Positions 45,735 through 58,225 of a stretch of 64,000 nucleotides of DNA are shown here, one piece after another (positions within the stretch are counted from its first letter, which is position 1; each line of letters begins with the position of its first letter). Source of the stretch: Solanum dulcamara (lineage: Eukaryota; Streptophyta; Magnoliopsida; Solanales; Solanaceae); NCBI RefSeq assembly GCF_947179165.1, contig NC_077240.1:33232501-33296500 (forward strand), in the 5' to 3' direction. The notes below the pieces were generated by a model. That model was not told the DNA's origin and made no database searches. It worked only from the letters and a program-made list of their open reading frames with translations. A program made the position numbers and the translations under genes.

Positions 45735-46450
45735 CATCCAAGAGGGCCATTGCATTCATCATTGCCAAGAAGGTCATTGCATCCATCATTGCCAAGAGGG
45801 CCATTACATTTTCATCAGCCAAGAGGGCCATTCATATTTTATTTTATTCATATTTATTACCGGAGGTGGTAATATCATTGTCAAGAGGGCCATTCATATT
45901 TTATTTTATTCATATTATATTACCGGAGGTGGTAATATCATTGCCAAGAGGGCCATTGCATTCATCATTGCCAAAAGGGTCATTGCATTCATCATTGCCA
46001 AGAGGGCCATTCATATTTTATTTTATTCATATTTATTACCGGAGGTGGTAATATCATTTGCCAAGAGGGCCATTCATATTTTATTTTATTCATATTTATT
46101 ACCGGAGGTGGTAATGTCATTTGCCAAGAGGGTCATTCATATTTTATTTTATTCATATTATATTACCGGAGGTGGTAATATAATTTCCAAGAGGGCCATT
46201 GCATTCATCATTGCCAAGAGGGCCATTGCATTCATCGTTGCCAAGAGGGCCATTCATATTTTATTTTATTCATATTATATTACCGGAGGTGGTAATATCA
46301 TTGCCAAGAGGGTCATTGCATTCATCATTGCCAAGAGGGCCATTGCATATCATTGCCAAGAGGGCCATTGCATATCATTGCCAAGAGGGCCATTGCATTT
46401 TCATTTGCCAAGAGGGCCATTGTATATTCATTGCCAAGAAGACCATTGCA
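45735..46450. repeat. 27-bp minisatellite with interspersed 62-bp-type units
   Basis: The basic unit GCCAAGAGGGCCATTGCATT + CATCATT has a 27-bp period (starts 45764, 45791, 45818). It alternates with longer units containing a CATATTTTATTTTATTCATA stretch and TTACCGGAGGTGGTAAT. The last block (46450-46560) is a different short repeat with CCTACCAATGGAT. The period is a multiple of 3, so the array is open over long stretches as 9-residue repeats. It is not a gene. Confidence 0.9.
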
Positions 46451-46886
46451 TATATCCTACCAATGGATTTTCATTCGTCCTACCGATGGAAAAATAGTTA
46501 TTTTGCCAAGTATCCTATCAATGGATTATCATCCTACCGATAGTGCAACATTATCCTACCAATGAATCAATGAGGATTTTTCAATATGCAAAGAGGATGA
46601 AAGAAAGTGCGAACGACATCAAAGAGGATGCAGCACAACGTGGAATTCTTTTAGCAGAGAACTGGGACACAGTCCCAAGAATAATGTCAAGCTCGTAGGA
46701 TACGAGCTAAGGAAACGATTTCCACCACAGTAAACAACATTCCTATTGAAAGTCGTGTGGTTATTTCGGAGTCCAGTCATAATTCCAAACTCATACCAAC
46801 CCCTTTTCAGAAAGATGAAGATGGAGTCGGCCAAAATTGGATTTGTCAATTTTCTTTGTCCAGGATCTCTTTTATCGATCATATCC

Positions 46887-46901
46887 AAAGAAAGGGACAA
46901 C
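46887..46901 (+). promoter_or_regulatory. Polypurine tract of the Tat-type element
   Basis: AAAGAAAGGGACAAC directly precedes the 3' LTR start TGTTGACACCC. Such tracts prime plus-strand synthesis. Confidence 0.75.
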
Positions 46902-49900
46902 TGTTGACACCCAATTTTGACCATCCACAACGCAAATTAGCTATCGAGTTTTTTTGAATTCGAATATTTTGAAATAATTAGCTTTTATAAATAAAAAAAA
47001 TAATATGTATATATATATATATATATTTTCATATTATTCTTAACTATTTTTATATTTATATAAATTTTAGTATAACATACATATTTTTATATAACTATAT
47101 CTTTGATTACTATTTATGTGATTATTCGAAAATTATCTCAAAAGATTTTATTTTTTACTAAATAAATTTTAGTTAGGTTAGTTTAATTATGGTTTGTATT
47201 TTTGAAAATTTTAGTTTTTTCTAAAAATAAAAATAAATAAATAAAAAATATCTTTTCTTTTCTCTTTCCATTATCAAACAACTATCCATCTCTCAAAACT
47301 CTCTTCTTCACTATCTCTCTCTCTCTCAAAACTCTCTTCTTCACTCTCTCTCTCTCTACACTCTCTTCATCTTCTCAAAAAGAGAAAACAAGACAAGGTT
47401 ACCAACCTCACCATTCTCTCCCCTCATCTCTCAATCTCTCTCCTCTTACACACCACCGAATACTTCTCTTCCACTCGTCTCCGGCGAGAGCTCCGACGAA
47501 CCACGCAGGAAAAGCCACCAAGCCGCCGCTAGACTAACAAGATGAGAGGTCTAAGACGAATGTTTTACAAATTCGTCTTGGTATGGTTTCGTTTAACTTT
47601 ATTTTACTATATATGTTGTGTTCTTTTAGATCTAAAAGTTCATTTATTTTTTTATTTATTGTGTATATGTTGGGTTGATTACATCTTGTGTTTGGTGTTC
47701 TTGATAAGTTTTCTTGCTTAGAAGATTTAGATCTTTCTCATGTTAGAATCCTTTTACTGATTTTGTTTTCATAACAAATTTTGGGCTGATCAATTACTCT
47801 AACCATTATTGTCATTTTCTTGCTTATAAGATTCATATTGTTCACATGTTACTACATCACTTTAGTTCTTTATTTTTTGCTCCAAATGATTTGATAAACT
47901 CGAGATTCAAAGATTTTTTGTTCATTCATAATTGATTAAGATTGCAAAGCATATTTATGTTATTTTTGTTGTTGTTGTTGTTGTTATTTATGTTCATGTT
48001 CATGTTCATGTCCATTTTCATGTTCATGTTTATGTTTATGTTCATGTTTATGTTCATGTTTATGTTTATGTTCATGTTCATATTTATGTTCTTACACTTT
48101 AATTATGTTCATGTTTATATTCTTGTATTTAATTAAGGTTTCATGTTCTTACATTTTAATTATGTTCATGTTTATATTCTTGTATTTAATTAAGGTTTCG
48201 TGTTCATAGTCATGTTCTTACATTTTAATTATGTTCATTTTATATTCTTGTATTTGATTAAGTTTTTTACGGTGAGATTGTTATTATTTGCTATTGTCTA
48301 AATGCATATCTTTTAATTTGGGTATCTATTTGATTAGCTAATTGATAACCGATATTTTATTTTCTTGATTTAGATTTGGGAAATATTTAATATTTTGCTA
48401 ATCAGGCATAATTTGTTGATTGAAATATTTGACTATTAGGAAATAATTATAGTATTTTTTTTTTACAAAATTTGCTAGCATGTAGTAATTATTTTGGCAT
48501 TTATCACAATTAATCTTGTCTCCCTTTATTAAACTTTAAATAAAGTTATTACCCTACTACTTTAAATAAAGTTATTTCACCACTACTTTAAATAAAGTTA
48601 TTTCACCACTACTTTAAATAAAGTTGTTACCCTACTACTTTAAATAAAGTTGTTACCCTACTACTTTAAATAAAGTTATTACCTACTACTTTAAATAAAG
48701 TTATTTTACCACTACTTTAAATAAAGTTGTTACCCTACTACTTTAAATAAAGTTATTACCCTACTACTTTAAATAAAGTTATTTCACCACTACTTTAAAT
48801 AAAGTTATTTCACCACTACTTTAAATAAAGTTATTACCCTACTACTTTAAATAAAGTTAGTACCCACTTCTTTAAAATAAGTTTTAAATAGTTTTTTTTA
48901 TTATTTGGAGGGATGATTACATGTCTACTACTTATGTAACAGACTTTATTTTGGCCAATAAAAAAATATCTCCGTCGGGTTTCGAGGCCTCTCCATTTTA
49001 AAGACGGAAATTTTAATATAAGTTTACATTATATATTATATATTACAAGTTGAAATTGGCCGATGAAGAAATTACCATTGCTTTCCAAGGTCTCTCATGT
49101 TCATAAGACGGGTTTTATTTTTGTATTATTATTATTATTATTATTGTTATTATTTTTATTTTTATTGTTACTATTCATATTATTTATTATTAACATGTTT
49201 ACTAAGTATTTATACATGCGTTGGAGCAAAATTGACTGATATGCAATTTTATGTATATCTGATATACAAGAAAACTGTTGGTTATATGCACTAATATACA
49301 GTGTATATACAGTTGTGATATACATCAGAATTGGCCCAAAAACCCAAAACGCAGGTGGCCCAACAGCTTAGTTCAGGCGTACAGAAACTAAGTATTGGGC
49401 CATATTTTTATATGTTCATTACTTATTTTTATTTATTATTTTATTGATTCGGTTTGTAATAATTAATTTATTTATGTCGTTCATGATTTTCTTAGCTATT
49501 AATTTTAATTTGTTTTAACCTAATTAGATTACCCTATAGATAAACCAATTCATGTTAATTTATTCTTAAAATAATTTTCAATATTTACTTAGTCAATGAT
49601 ATATATATATATGTATATTATAATCAAATGTTTAAGTTTTATCAATTTTGTTTTTTTATTTTTTTATTTTTTTTTTCTAAAAAAAAAATTCAAAGTCTTC
49701 ATTTTCTTTTAAATTAATATTTCTCAATGTTAGTCAAATAAATTTTAAATCGTTGGATAACCGCATGTTAGCGGCTATTTTAAGTGCTAAACCTTCTTAA
49801 AATAGTAATATGAACCTCGTACCCTTTTTCTCTAAATTTTTAAGACTTAAATCTGTTAGAGTCTTTTAAATTAAGTTTTCTTAATTTCTTTAAAAAATTA

Positions 49901-49985
49901 AGTGGCGACTCTTTTTTTACTAAAATTGATTTTTTCTTATAAAGATGAAATTAATTTTGCACTTTGTCCATTTTTCGACATAACA
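46902..49985 (+). repeat. 3' LTR of the Tat-type element, 3084 bp
   Basis: Nearly identical to the 5' LTR, with 13 rather than 8 copies of the 26-bp unit (48535-48855) and a 41-bp segment (47561-47601) missing from the 5' LTR. It is followed by the target duplication AATAC. Confidence 0.95.
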
Positions 49986-49990
49986 AATAC

Positions 49991-51170
49991 TCGATAAATT
50001 AATAAATTCTCTAATAAGATAATATTTCGATTTGAGCTAGTAGAAAAAATTACTGTTGTCGATAAGATAATAAGATAATATATTTTCGAAAGACTCATAT
50101 ATAAATATATGGTCTCATTAATATTATGAGTCAATAATTCTTGAAAATTACAAAAATATCAAAGACAATTTAGTGAAATATGATTCTAGTATTTTTTTTA
50201 TTTTTTGTTAAAATTTAAATTTAGTTGAAACTCATTTCTAACTTTTCTTATTGCATCCAAAAGTGTCTTCTCAAACTGTACAGAAAAATTGTGCAGAGTT
50301 CTAGACCTCTGAATATGTATCATTTTCACCAGAGTAATTTAATAGGATATTAACATCCATTTTATTGGGGTAATCGAGATTATTGATTATGACTTCAAAT
50401 CCATGAATATCATTTTGACAAGAGGATTCAATTAAATTCCTTGAGGCTTCATCCCCAAACGATGGAATCAAAATTAACCTTCATTAAATCTCAAAAATAT
50501 TTTGTAAATTAATAAATATTAATTTAACGATTAAATAATACTTTTACAAAATAATTTTTGTTGCTCAAACATATTGATAAGTAACCTTATAATTAAATCA
50601 TTTTTCATAATTTGCATCAAATTTAAATGATAGAATTCGATAAATATTTTGTGAGAGACTAAAAGTGTTAACTTTTGACAAATTTAAAAAATCAAAATAA
50701 TTAAATGCATACTTAAGGGACCTTTTTGTTAACTTGTGATAAACTTGTGGAATTATTTTGAAGTTTGAACATTCGTGAAGCACCGCTCTTGGGAGTTTGT
50801 TGATAATGTCACGTGCTTCATGAGATACAAAAACAATAACATATTCAATAATCCCATTAGATAGGATATGAAAAGAGTAGAATGTACATAGATCTTATCA
50901 CTATCTCGATGAAGCAGAGAAGTTGTTTTCAAAAGACCTTCAGTTCAAGTGCATCAAATCCGCGTAAATAAAGAAGAAGACAATAAAAAACATAGTTGAT
51001 AATATGGAGAGCAATATAAAATCTATAAGAAGGAAGCAATAATAACAACAAAATAATCTAAACATAATATACAATATATAGCAAAAACTATAAGAAATCG
51101 TTTGGTGTGAAGGATAACATCAAATAATTCCAAAATTAAATTATAGGAAAAATTACTCTTTTACACATAT
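49991..51170. other. AT-rich intergenic DNA
   Basis: No gene or clear repeat is recognised. The first bases continue the sequence that precedes the retrotransposon at 37650. Confidence 0.6.
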
Positions 51171-51539
51171 TCTAATACCATATTTACTTATATTCCCTAT
51201 TATACCAAAATATTTCCAAAATCCCTCTTTTTCCTTTAACTCTCTCTCCCTCACTGATACATCACTCTTCCTCCCTAAATCCTCGCCCTAATTCGCTCCT
51301 CTTCATCAGTTTTTGAGATTTTAAATTTATGAGTACATCTGTTATTCAATTTTCAAGGTTCTAACTAAGGTATATTTTAATTTTTCCTTATATGGAATCT
51401 CACTTCATCCTCATTCAATCTGATTTCTCCTAAAATTTGTATCGTTTGATTTCTTCTGTAAATCTTTGAAAAATCTTCTAAAATTGATATCATTTGCTTT
51501 CTTCTGTAAATCTTTCTGTTTTTGTAACTCATATCTTCA

Positions 51540-53162
51540 ATGATACATATGAAATCCGTTCATGGTCTCAAACAGTCGAATAAAAATCAAGAAATTCTTG
51601 TTTTACCTGGTTCTGATTCATCTTGGGAAGATTACGATGAAGTTAGATCCAAATATCGTAATGATCCAGCAATGATGGATAAGCTACGTGAGAAATTGAA
51701 GTCGAAAGCTCCAGTTAAACATGAACCCAAAGAACTAGACAACAAGATTGAAGGGGTTACAATACGCCCTAATCTCCTAAAGGTATGAGTTCAATTAAGG
51801 TTTTTTTTAATGAAGTTTTTATGAAGGTTTTTTGATTCTGATACATATCGTTTATGTATCAGCTTATCATGTATCAAGCGCTAACTCTTCTGATACATAG
51901 TGTTTTTTTAAATGCCATTTTTTTGAAGATTTACTACTTCTGATACATCGTGTTTAAGTGTCAGTTTCTATTGTATCAAGTTTTAATGATTCTGATACAT
52001 GTACATTTATGTATCAGATTATAATTTATAAAGTCTTACTGCTTCTGATACATCTTCTGTATGTATCAGAATCTCATGTATCAAATATTTTAATGCATAT
52101 GATACATCCTATTTATGTATAAAGTTCAAGTTGTATTTAACTATTTTTCATGTCAATGCAGGGAATAAAATACATCATCAAGAAGATCCCATCCCACCTT
52201 TGAGATTCGGCACGACATATAGGACTAATTTTCTTGATGATTTTGAATCATCCATAGGTGAAGAAGGTATAAAGTTATTTAGGCAATCCATATTTGCTCA
52301 CTACTTAGATATGCCAAACTATAATTTTCAAGGGTAAATCATCAAATGCCTCTTACTTCTTGAGGTAGAGCAAAAAAAACAAAGAAGAATTGCACATTCG
52401 TCACGTGCAGGGTAATATACTCTGATTTACAATAAAGGATTTTGCTATCATTACTGGTTTGCGATGTACCAGTAATATCAATGACTTTCGGTACTCTGAT
52501 GACCCAACAAGTAGATTATTGTCTATATATTTTCCTGGTGCAAAAAATAGGGTCAACAAAACTCATTTCGTTGAGTGTTTTCTAGTAGGAGGATGGAAAA
52601 TAAATGAAGACGCTGTTCAGATGGCCATTCTCTACTTCATCCACACTTTTGTTTTTTCTCAACTAGGTGATGCACCTATATCTGTTGATGATTTTAAGAT
52701 GGTAGAAGATGGTAGGTATGAGCAATACCCATGGGGGAAAATAACATTTTCTAAATTGATAAAAGGAATGAGGCAGGAGTTTTCAAATGCCAAACAAATG
52801 TATCATATAGGCGGCATGCCATACGCTCTGAATGCATGAATATATGAATGTGCATCTCAAGTGCCCTCTGAAATTGTTGTAAGAGTGGGTAATAAAATTC
52901 CGAGAATTCTTAACTGGCGTGTTGTTGCCGTGAAGCCAAAATTTGAGACCTTCATGTCTACCATCTTCAGTGAGGTACATGTATTGAAGACTATTCGTTT
53001 ATGCACTGATTCATTATATATAACATCTAAGATACATTATATATTCGTAACCTTGATACAGTATAATTTGATTCATAAAGTAGATGTATCAGCTGCTATA
53101 TTTATGTATCAGGTTATAAATGTATTAAGATATAATGTCTCTGATACATCTACTTTATGTAT
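51540..53162 (+). pseudogene. DUF1985/Ulp1-type gene, 5' part, decayed
   Basis: Exon 1 is 51540-51782 (donor AAG|GTATGA). Exon 2 runs from about 52162 to 52974 (donor GAG|GTACAT). Exon 2 carries a DUF1985 domain: F-L-D-D-F near 52230, then the I-T-G-L-R-C segment near 52450, V-E-C-F-L-V-G-G-W-K near 52573, Y-P-W-G-K near 52725, and I-P-R-I-L-N-W near 52895. Stops at 52335-52337, near 52423 and at 52837-52839, and a frameshift in an A8 run near 52370, break it. Such genes encode nuclear-type SUMO-protease-like proteins and are often carried by Mutator-like elements. The intron after exon 2 is interrupted by an LTR element at 53163 and the gene resumes at 61610. Confidence 0.8.
51830..53160. 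repeat. TGATACAT / ATGTATCA repeats around and after exon 2
   Basis: In 51838-52140 and 52975-53160 the motif TGATACAT and its reverse complement ATGTATCA alternate every 20-50 bp. The pairs could fold into many short hairpins. The same motif fills the introns at 61605-63360. Confidence 0.85.
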
Positions 53163-56100
53163 TGTCACGCCCCGGGAGGGTACCCTAGACGTAACCGGCA
53201 CTCAGAAACCATTTCTGGCTCCCAAGCGAACCACATAGCCTGATCACACATTCATTCATTCATTCATTCAGCAGAAAATTTAAAAATAAAGTATAATTTA
53301 GCGGGCAACTCAAATCACCCATCCAACTCGAAGAATAAAGGCCATGGGCCGACCGATCAACTAAAATATTTGTCATCTAAAAATAGTTTGACAAAAATAA
53401 CTCAAGGATAGAAATACTCAATCGACTCATCACTATCTAGTCTATGAAGCCTCTATCACTACTATCTAATTGGTGCTGATGACATGTTCATAGCTAAGTC
53501 AAATAAAAATAAAAAGGGCTAACTCGATGTAAGAATGCACAAACGGTGTCCTCCGAATATAGGGGAGGAGTCACCAATACGTTGAGTGTGAAATAGATCT
53601 CCAATGATGCTCCTAATTGACGATCTCTTAAACCTATCTCTGCATTATGAAATGATGCAGGTCTAAATGGATGTCAGTACGTGGAATGTACGAATATGTA
53701 ATATGGCAGAATGAAACATACCTCAAGGAAGAGTAGCAATGGTCCAAATATCTCAAATCAGAAAGATAAGAGAGACTCAACAAGGCGTCATAAGTCTAAA
53801 GTAATAATGCATTTTTAGACAAAGACCAATCATATACCATACAGTCCAATCCAATCATACATAATACAGTTCAATCAAATCATTTACAATTCGATCCCTT
53901 TCAATCATGTACAATCCGATTATATACACTCAACTCAACAATCAACTCAATAATCAAATTCAATCTAGTCACATACCATTCTATTCAATCCAATCACAAT
54001 TCATCTATTCCAATCCGACCATATACAATCTACTCAACATTCAACTCAATAATCAGCTCAAAGGACTCAACTCAGTAAATATGCAAATCAAATTATACAA
54101 CGTTTTACGATTCAACTCGAAGGACTCAACTCAATAAATATGCAACAAATCACTCAAGTGTCCTAAGTCTAACAAGAAATAGTTTAGACAGGACTGACTC
54201 ATGAGCATATAGCAACTCACTCAACTCAACTGACTCAGAGTACTATCAAGACCTAAATGAGAGTTTCTCTTAACCGACAACCATCACTTATGAGCCAGTG
54301 AAAGTACAACAAATCGATGTTGTTACCGCATCCGTTCATACCTTGCCAGGGTATGAACGAATCAACCAATCATGGATCCAATCCAACCAAGTCCTATAAT
54401 GTCAGGACAAATCTCTCGGGGAAGCATCCAACTTTAACGGTTCAATCCCTCATATGTTTGGCAACATAGGTATTGGGTTCGAGTATGGACTATACTCTTG
54501 CCCAATTCGGTGCTCGATACTCCTCTCATGACTCCATGCTCATAAAACTCCTCCAATCATCTCAAAGATGCCCTCACAGCTAGTTTCATGTGGTACATTG
54601 CCACCTCATCAACTCTGTTCTCATTTTAACTCAATCAAGCCTCATTGGACCTTCTTTCAAATTGACTCATCTCAAATCATCAAACTCTTCTCCAAAAGAA
54701 TTTATACAATCTCAACTCAATGAATGCAGAAAATATTATGTACATTAAAATATAATTTCAACTCCTCAACTCAAACTCAAAATAGATACTTTAATGTAAA
54801 AATACTCAACTCATTTAAAGTCTCCTCATACTCAACTCATACTTAAACTCCTTTCTAAATCAAAGATGAAACTAATAATACTTTAGACTCAAAATAGTGT
54901 ATAAATAGTTTATGCAAAAAGGTTCACAAATAATTTATTTAAAGCTCCTCCTAAAAAGATCATTTATTTTCAAAATATTTCTAAGACTCCAATCAACTCA
55001 AATTATGCACATCATATACCACAAAATTACATTAGACTCCAATCCACTTCATCACACAATATCCTCCTCAACATAACCTCTTCATTTACATCATCGTCAA
55101 ATATCATCATTCACATCGTTATCAAACATCATCATCATATATCATCATTCACATCATCATCAAACATTATCATCACATCATCATCAAATCAATTGTCAAA
55201 CATCCATTCCGAAATCCTTATTTTTGTCCTATGTTCATTTTATAGAAGAAAAAGGACATTCTTAACTAACCAATTCATTCTTTTCATTCCAATCAATACA
55301 TATATACACACAACTATCCATCTCAACCTCAAGACATTCATGACAAGAAGTCTCATCTTGGGTTCATGTGAATGAAACATGAACCCATACTCTCAACAAA
55401 ACTCAACTCAAGAATACCATCAAGATCTATAAATCTATATACAAAGGTACATTTGTAGTCAATAATCATGAAAGATAACTATTTAGTAACTCAAGTCATT
55501 AAAAACACCAATCAACCAAAAGTAGCTAAAAACATTCTATAGTTTAGGAAAACTTTCAAGAAAACCTTCTTAGAGGGTTCAACTCTTTCACAACTCCTAA
55601 CCAACACATCTATGGGCATATGGAAGAACTCAATTCATATTTTAGGTTAGCCTTACATACCTTGTTTGAAGACTTTGAAGAAAACCTTGTGGTTGGGTCT
55701 TCAATGGAGGACTCAAACCTTGAAGCTTTTGGAACTCTTCTTGTTGGAAATGGAAAAGAAGAAGAAGAAGAAGAAGAAGAGAGAGAGAGAGAGAGAGGTT
55801 TCTAGGGCTTTTAGAGAGAGAGTGAGGGATTGAAAATGATCCCAAAATGTGCTAAGGCTGATACATATATAATTTGGAACAATTCCCAAATTACCCCTCC
55901 TTAAAAGTTCTGAAAAATAGGCGAAAATGCACCTGGCGCGATAGTGGCGCGTCGCGCCCTTACAGCGCCAAGGCCATATTTTCCGGGTTCTGGAAATTTG
56001 GCCTGAAAAACCCTACACAACTTTTAGTGGCGCATCGCGCCAAGGACCAAACTACAGAGGCATGTTTCTAGCGCGATAGTGGCGCGTCGCGCCCTTATAG

Positions 56101-56543
56101 CGCCAAGGCCATTTCCCCAGCAGTTGCAACCCAGGCCAAAAATAAAATTCCTGCCATGCTAGTTCATCTTAGGATCGTCGTATCTTTCGACTTCGAACTC
56201 CAAAATTCACATTCTTGGTGGCGTTGGAAAGAAGACTCGACGAACTTTGACTTAATAGGTCGTGGTCCACCTAGATCGTCATATATCAAAAGATAAGGTC
56301 GTTAGAAGTGAACCCACCCACCCACCCCCCTCATGCGAACTCCTCCTCAAGTTTAGTCAGGACGAATCTTTTGGACTTAGCTTGGTCCTGGGGGTCCTCT
56401 GTGACCCCACATCACCTCCAACACTCTTCAATTTCTCAGGTACTCGTCTTAACTCAAGCATATACGTCGAAATAAATATGGTTGACCCTACCCATGTACA
56501 AGAAAGGTCCGAATCTTAGGGAAAATTTTTGAGAGGTGTTACA
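53163..56543 (-). repeat. 3' LTR of the LARD element
   Basis: By the minus-strand reading this is the downstream LTR, next to the polypurine tract. It contains CATT tandem repeats (53250-53270), stretches rich in CAATC/ACTCAA, a GAA run with a GA run (55757-55796), and two GC-rich cassettes (55934-55976, 56071-56107). Short open frames at 55193-56519 are repeated in the other LTR and are not genes. Confidence 0.93.
55934..56107. repeat. GC-rich palindromic cassettes in LARD LTR
   Basis: GGCGCGTCGCGCC (arms of 6, one central base) at 55946-55958 and 56081-56093, with a variant GGCGCATCGCGCC at 56029-56041. Each perfect copy is within a longer repeat beginning GCGCGATAGT and ending CAGCGCCAAGGCCAT or TAGCGCCAAGGCCAT. 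The same set recurs in the other LTR (perfect copies at 61009-61021 and 61144-61156). Confidence 0.9.
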
Positions 56544-56559
56544 TTATCTCCCCCTTGGG
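56544..56559 (-). promoter_or_regulatory. Polypurine tract of the LARD element
   Basis: TTATCTCCCCCTTGGG on the plus strand, so CCCAAGGGGGAGATAA directly before the LTR on the minus strand. Confidence 0.85.
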
Positions 56560-58209
56560 ATTATTCGTCCTCGAATGATGAGTAAACTAATAGTGGACTC
56601 TAGGCACGAATAAAAATCGAAACTCAATCAAATCAACCAATCGAGCAATTTAGACAATTGGCTATTCAAACTCAAGAATAGACAAATCATTTCAACTCAG
56701 AATTAGGGACATTGCCTTCATCATTCTCATCATTTGGCACGAATAGAACATCGAAACTCCATCAACCGAATCATTCAAATATCTACATATCCAACCGTCG
56801 AATTCCAATTCATGAGCGACATTTCCAATCCTCTTCACCATTTCATGAGGTCAATATATCGATGTCCAAACTTCTTCTCCTTTCCAAACCTCATAACACC
56901 CTTCACGTACCTCCAATCTTTCCCCTAGATGTAATCATCCGTCTACTACCATCACTCTCACAGTGACAACCATACACTCAAGCTTATCACTCTAACTACC
57001 TCACTCATATCTAAGAGTTCTCGAGCTTACTTTAACACTTATACCCTCATCATCGTATGAGCTCTTTCCCGAAGACACAATAACATACTCTTACCTATCT
57101 ATTGCTCATCACAAGTTCTCATCTCGCTCCTCCTCCACACATTTATCCTCGACTAGACAAGTACAACACAACTAACACAATCGGGAAGCACTCACTCTCC
57201 CTCATCTACTCTTGCTCAACTCTATCTACTATCATCTTGGCCAACTCATCACTATCGAAAACTCAAGACTTACTTTGGATCATTACCCCATCATTTCCCC
57301 CTTAGCTTAAAGGCATCAACTAAAGGATACTAACTAGTCACTCAAAGCGACTCACAATTTTAAAACCTCATATAACTCTATACTATCTCATATGCACATT
57401 TTAAGCCTCTTCTTACCAAATAACTTTACACCAACTCATTATTTACATTTGAGGGTCACATACCCCTCCATTCATGGCACACACTTCTCTCAAGATAATA
57501 TCTTAATCTCTCACATACGTCGTGTCAAGCCTAGCAAATCAAATCTTAAAACTAGCACTATCACAATCATTCATTACACCTCATTACTCACCTCAGAGAT
57601 ACTTCACCCTAGTTGTAGGCCTCAATCAACCACCATTCTTACTACTTCAGTTCTACTCCTCTAACTCCCTCTTTCTACCTCTCCAATCATCCTACCAACC
57701 ATAGCTCACTATACCTCAAACCACATTCCCTTGAATGGTAAGACTTGTCACTCAGATACGCAACTTCCCCCTCGAAGATGACATTCGAATCAAGATGTAG
57801 GGATAAGATTCTAGGATACATCTCCCTCTGACTCAACGCATGATCCATACGAATGAGAGTACATCCTTCCAGATCAATAGAGTTAAGCACATTAATTATC
57901 TCCTCTCAAGCCTTGTGCCGTCTCTTCCCTTCCTCAAGACTTTATCTTAACTCATCAACAAGAATCTCATATCTACCGTTTCAACTACCTTGAGTATGAG
58001 GGGTAGTCAAATGGATTTGAGCAACGCACGAATTAGAAGGGAACATTCATAGAGTTAAACTCTATCGCACGAACTCAGAATATAAAAGAAGGAAAACACA
58101 TTCTTAATGTCCTATAGCCTCCTGATTATAAGTGTGGTGCACAACACACCCATAAACAAGACTCTACTAGACACGGCTTCATAAACTCCCTAGGACACTT
58201 GAATTCTGT
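56560..58209 (-). other. Non-coding interior of the LARD element
   Basis: About 1.65 kb of C/T-rich plus-strand sequence. No open frame resembles gag, protease, RT or integrase on either strand. Confidence 0.75.
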
Positions 58210-58221
58210 GCTCTGATACCA
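58210..58221 (-). promoter_or_regulatory. Primer binding site of the LARD element, initiator tRNA-Met type
   Basis: GCTCTGATACCA on the plus strand is TGGTATCAGAGC on the minus strand, four bases from the LTR end at 58226. A perfect match to the canonical site. Confidence 0.93.
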
Positions 58222-58225
58222 TGTT

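Larger units (their letters stand above)
37655..49985 (+). mobile_element. Complete non-autonomous Tat/Ogre-type LTR retrotransposon, 12.3 kb
   Basis: LTRs at 37655-40583 and 46902-49985 start TGTTGACACCC and end CGACATAACA. Target duplication AATAC flanks the element (37650-37654 and 49986-49990). The primer site is complementary to a tRNA-Arg as in Tat/Ogre elements, and a purine tract precedes the right LTR. The 6.3-kb interior has no gag, protease, RT or integrase. It holds a captured histidine-kinase fragment, three copies of a conserved border motif, fold-back sequences and a minisatellite. LTRs are nearly identical apart from repeat-number changes, so insertion is recent. Mobility would need enzymes supplied by a related element. 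Confidence 0.93.

Noticed and set aside
45659..46543. Open frames of 114-150 codons with 9-residue repeats
   Set aside because: They result from the 27-bp minisatellite, whose period is a multiple of three. Several frames are open at once.
50760..50830. Inverted GTGAAGCA/TGCTTCATG motif
   Set aside because: The arms are short and separated by unrelated sequence. No second copy or flanking duplication was seen.
55193..56519. Set of short open frames, repeated at 60256-61513
   Set aside because: They lie in LTRs of the LARD element and recur because the LTRs are duplicates. No domain is present.
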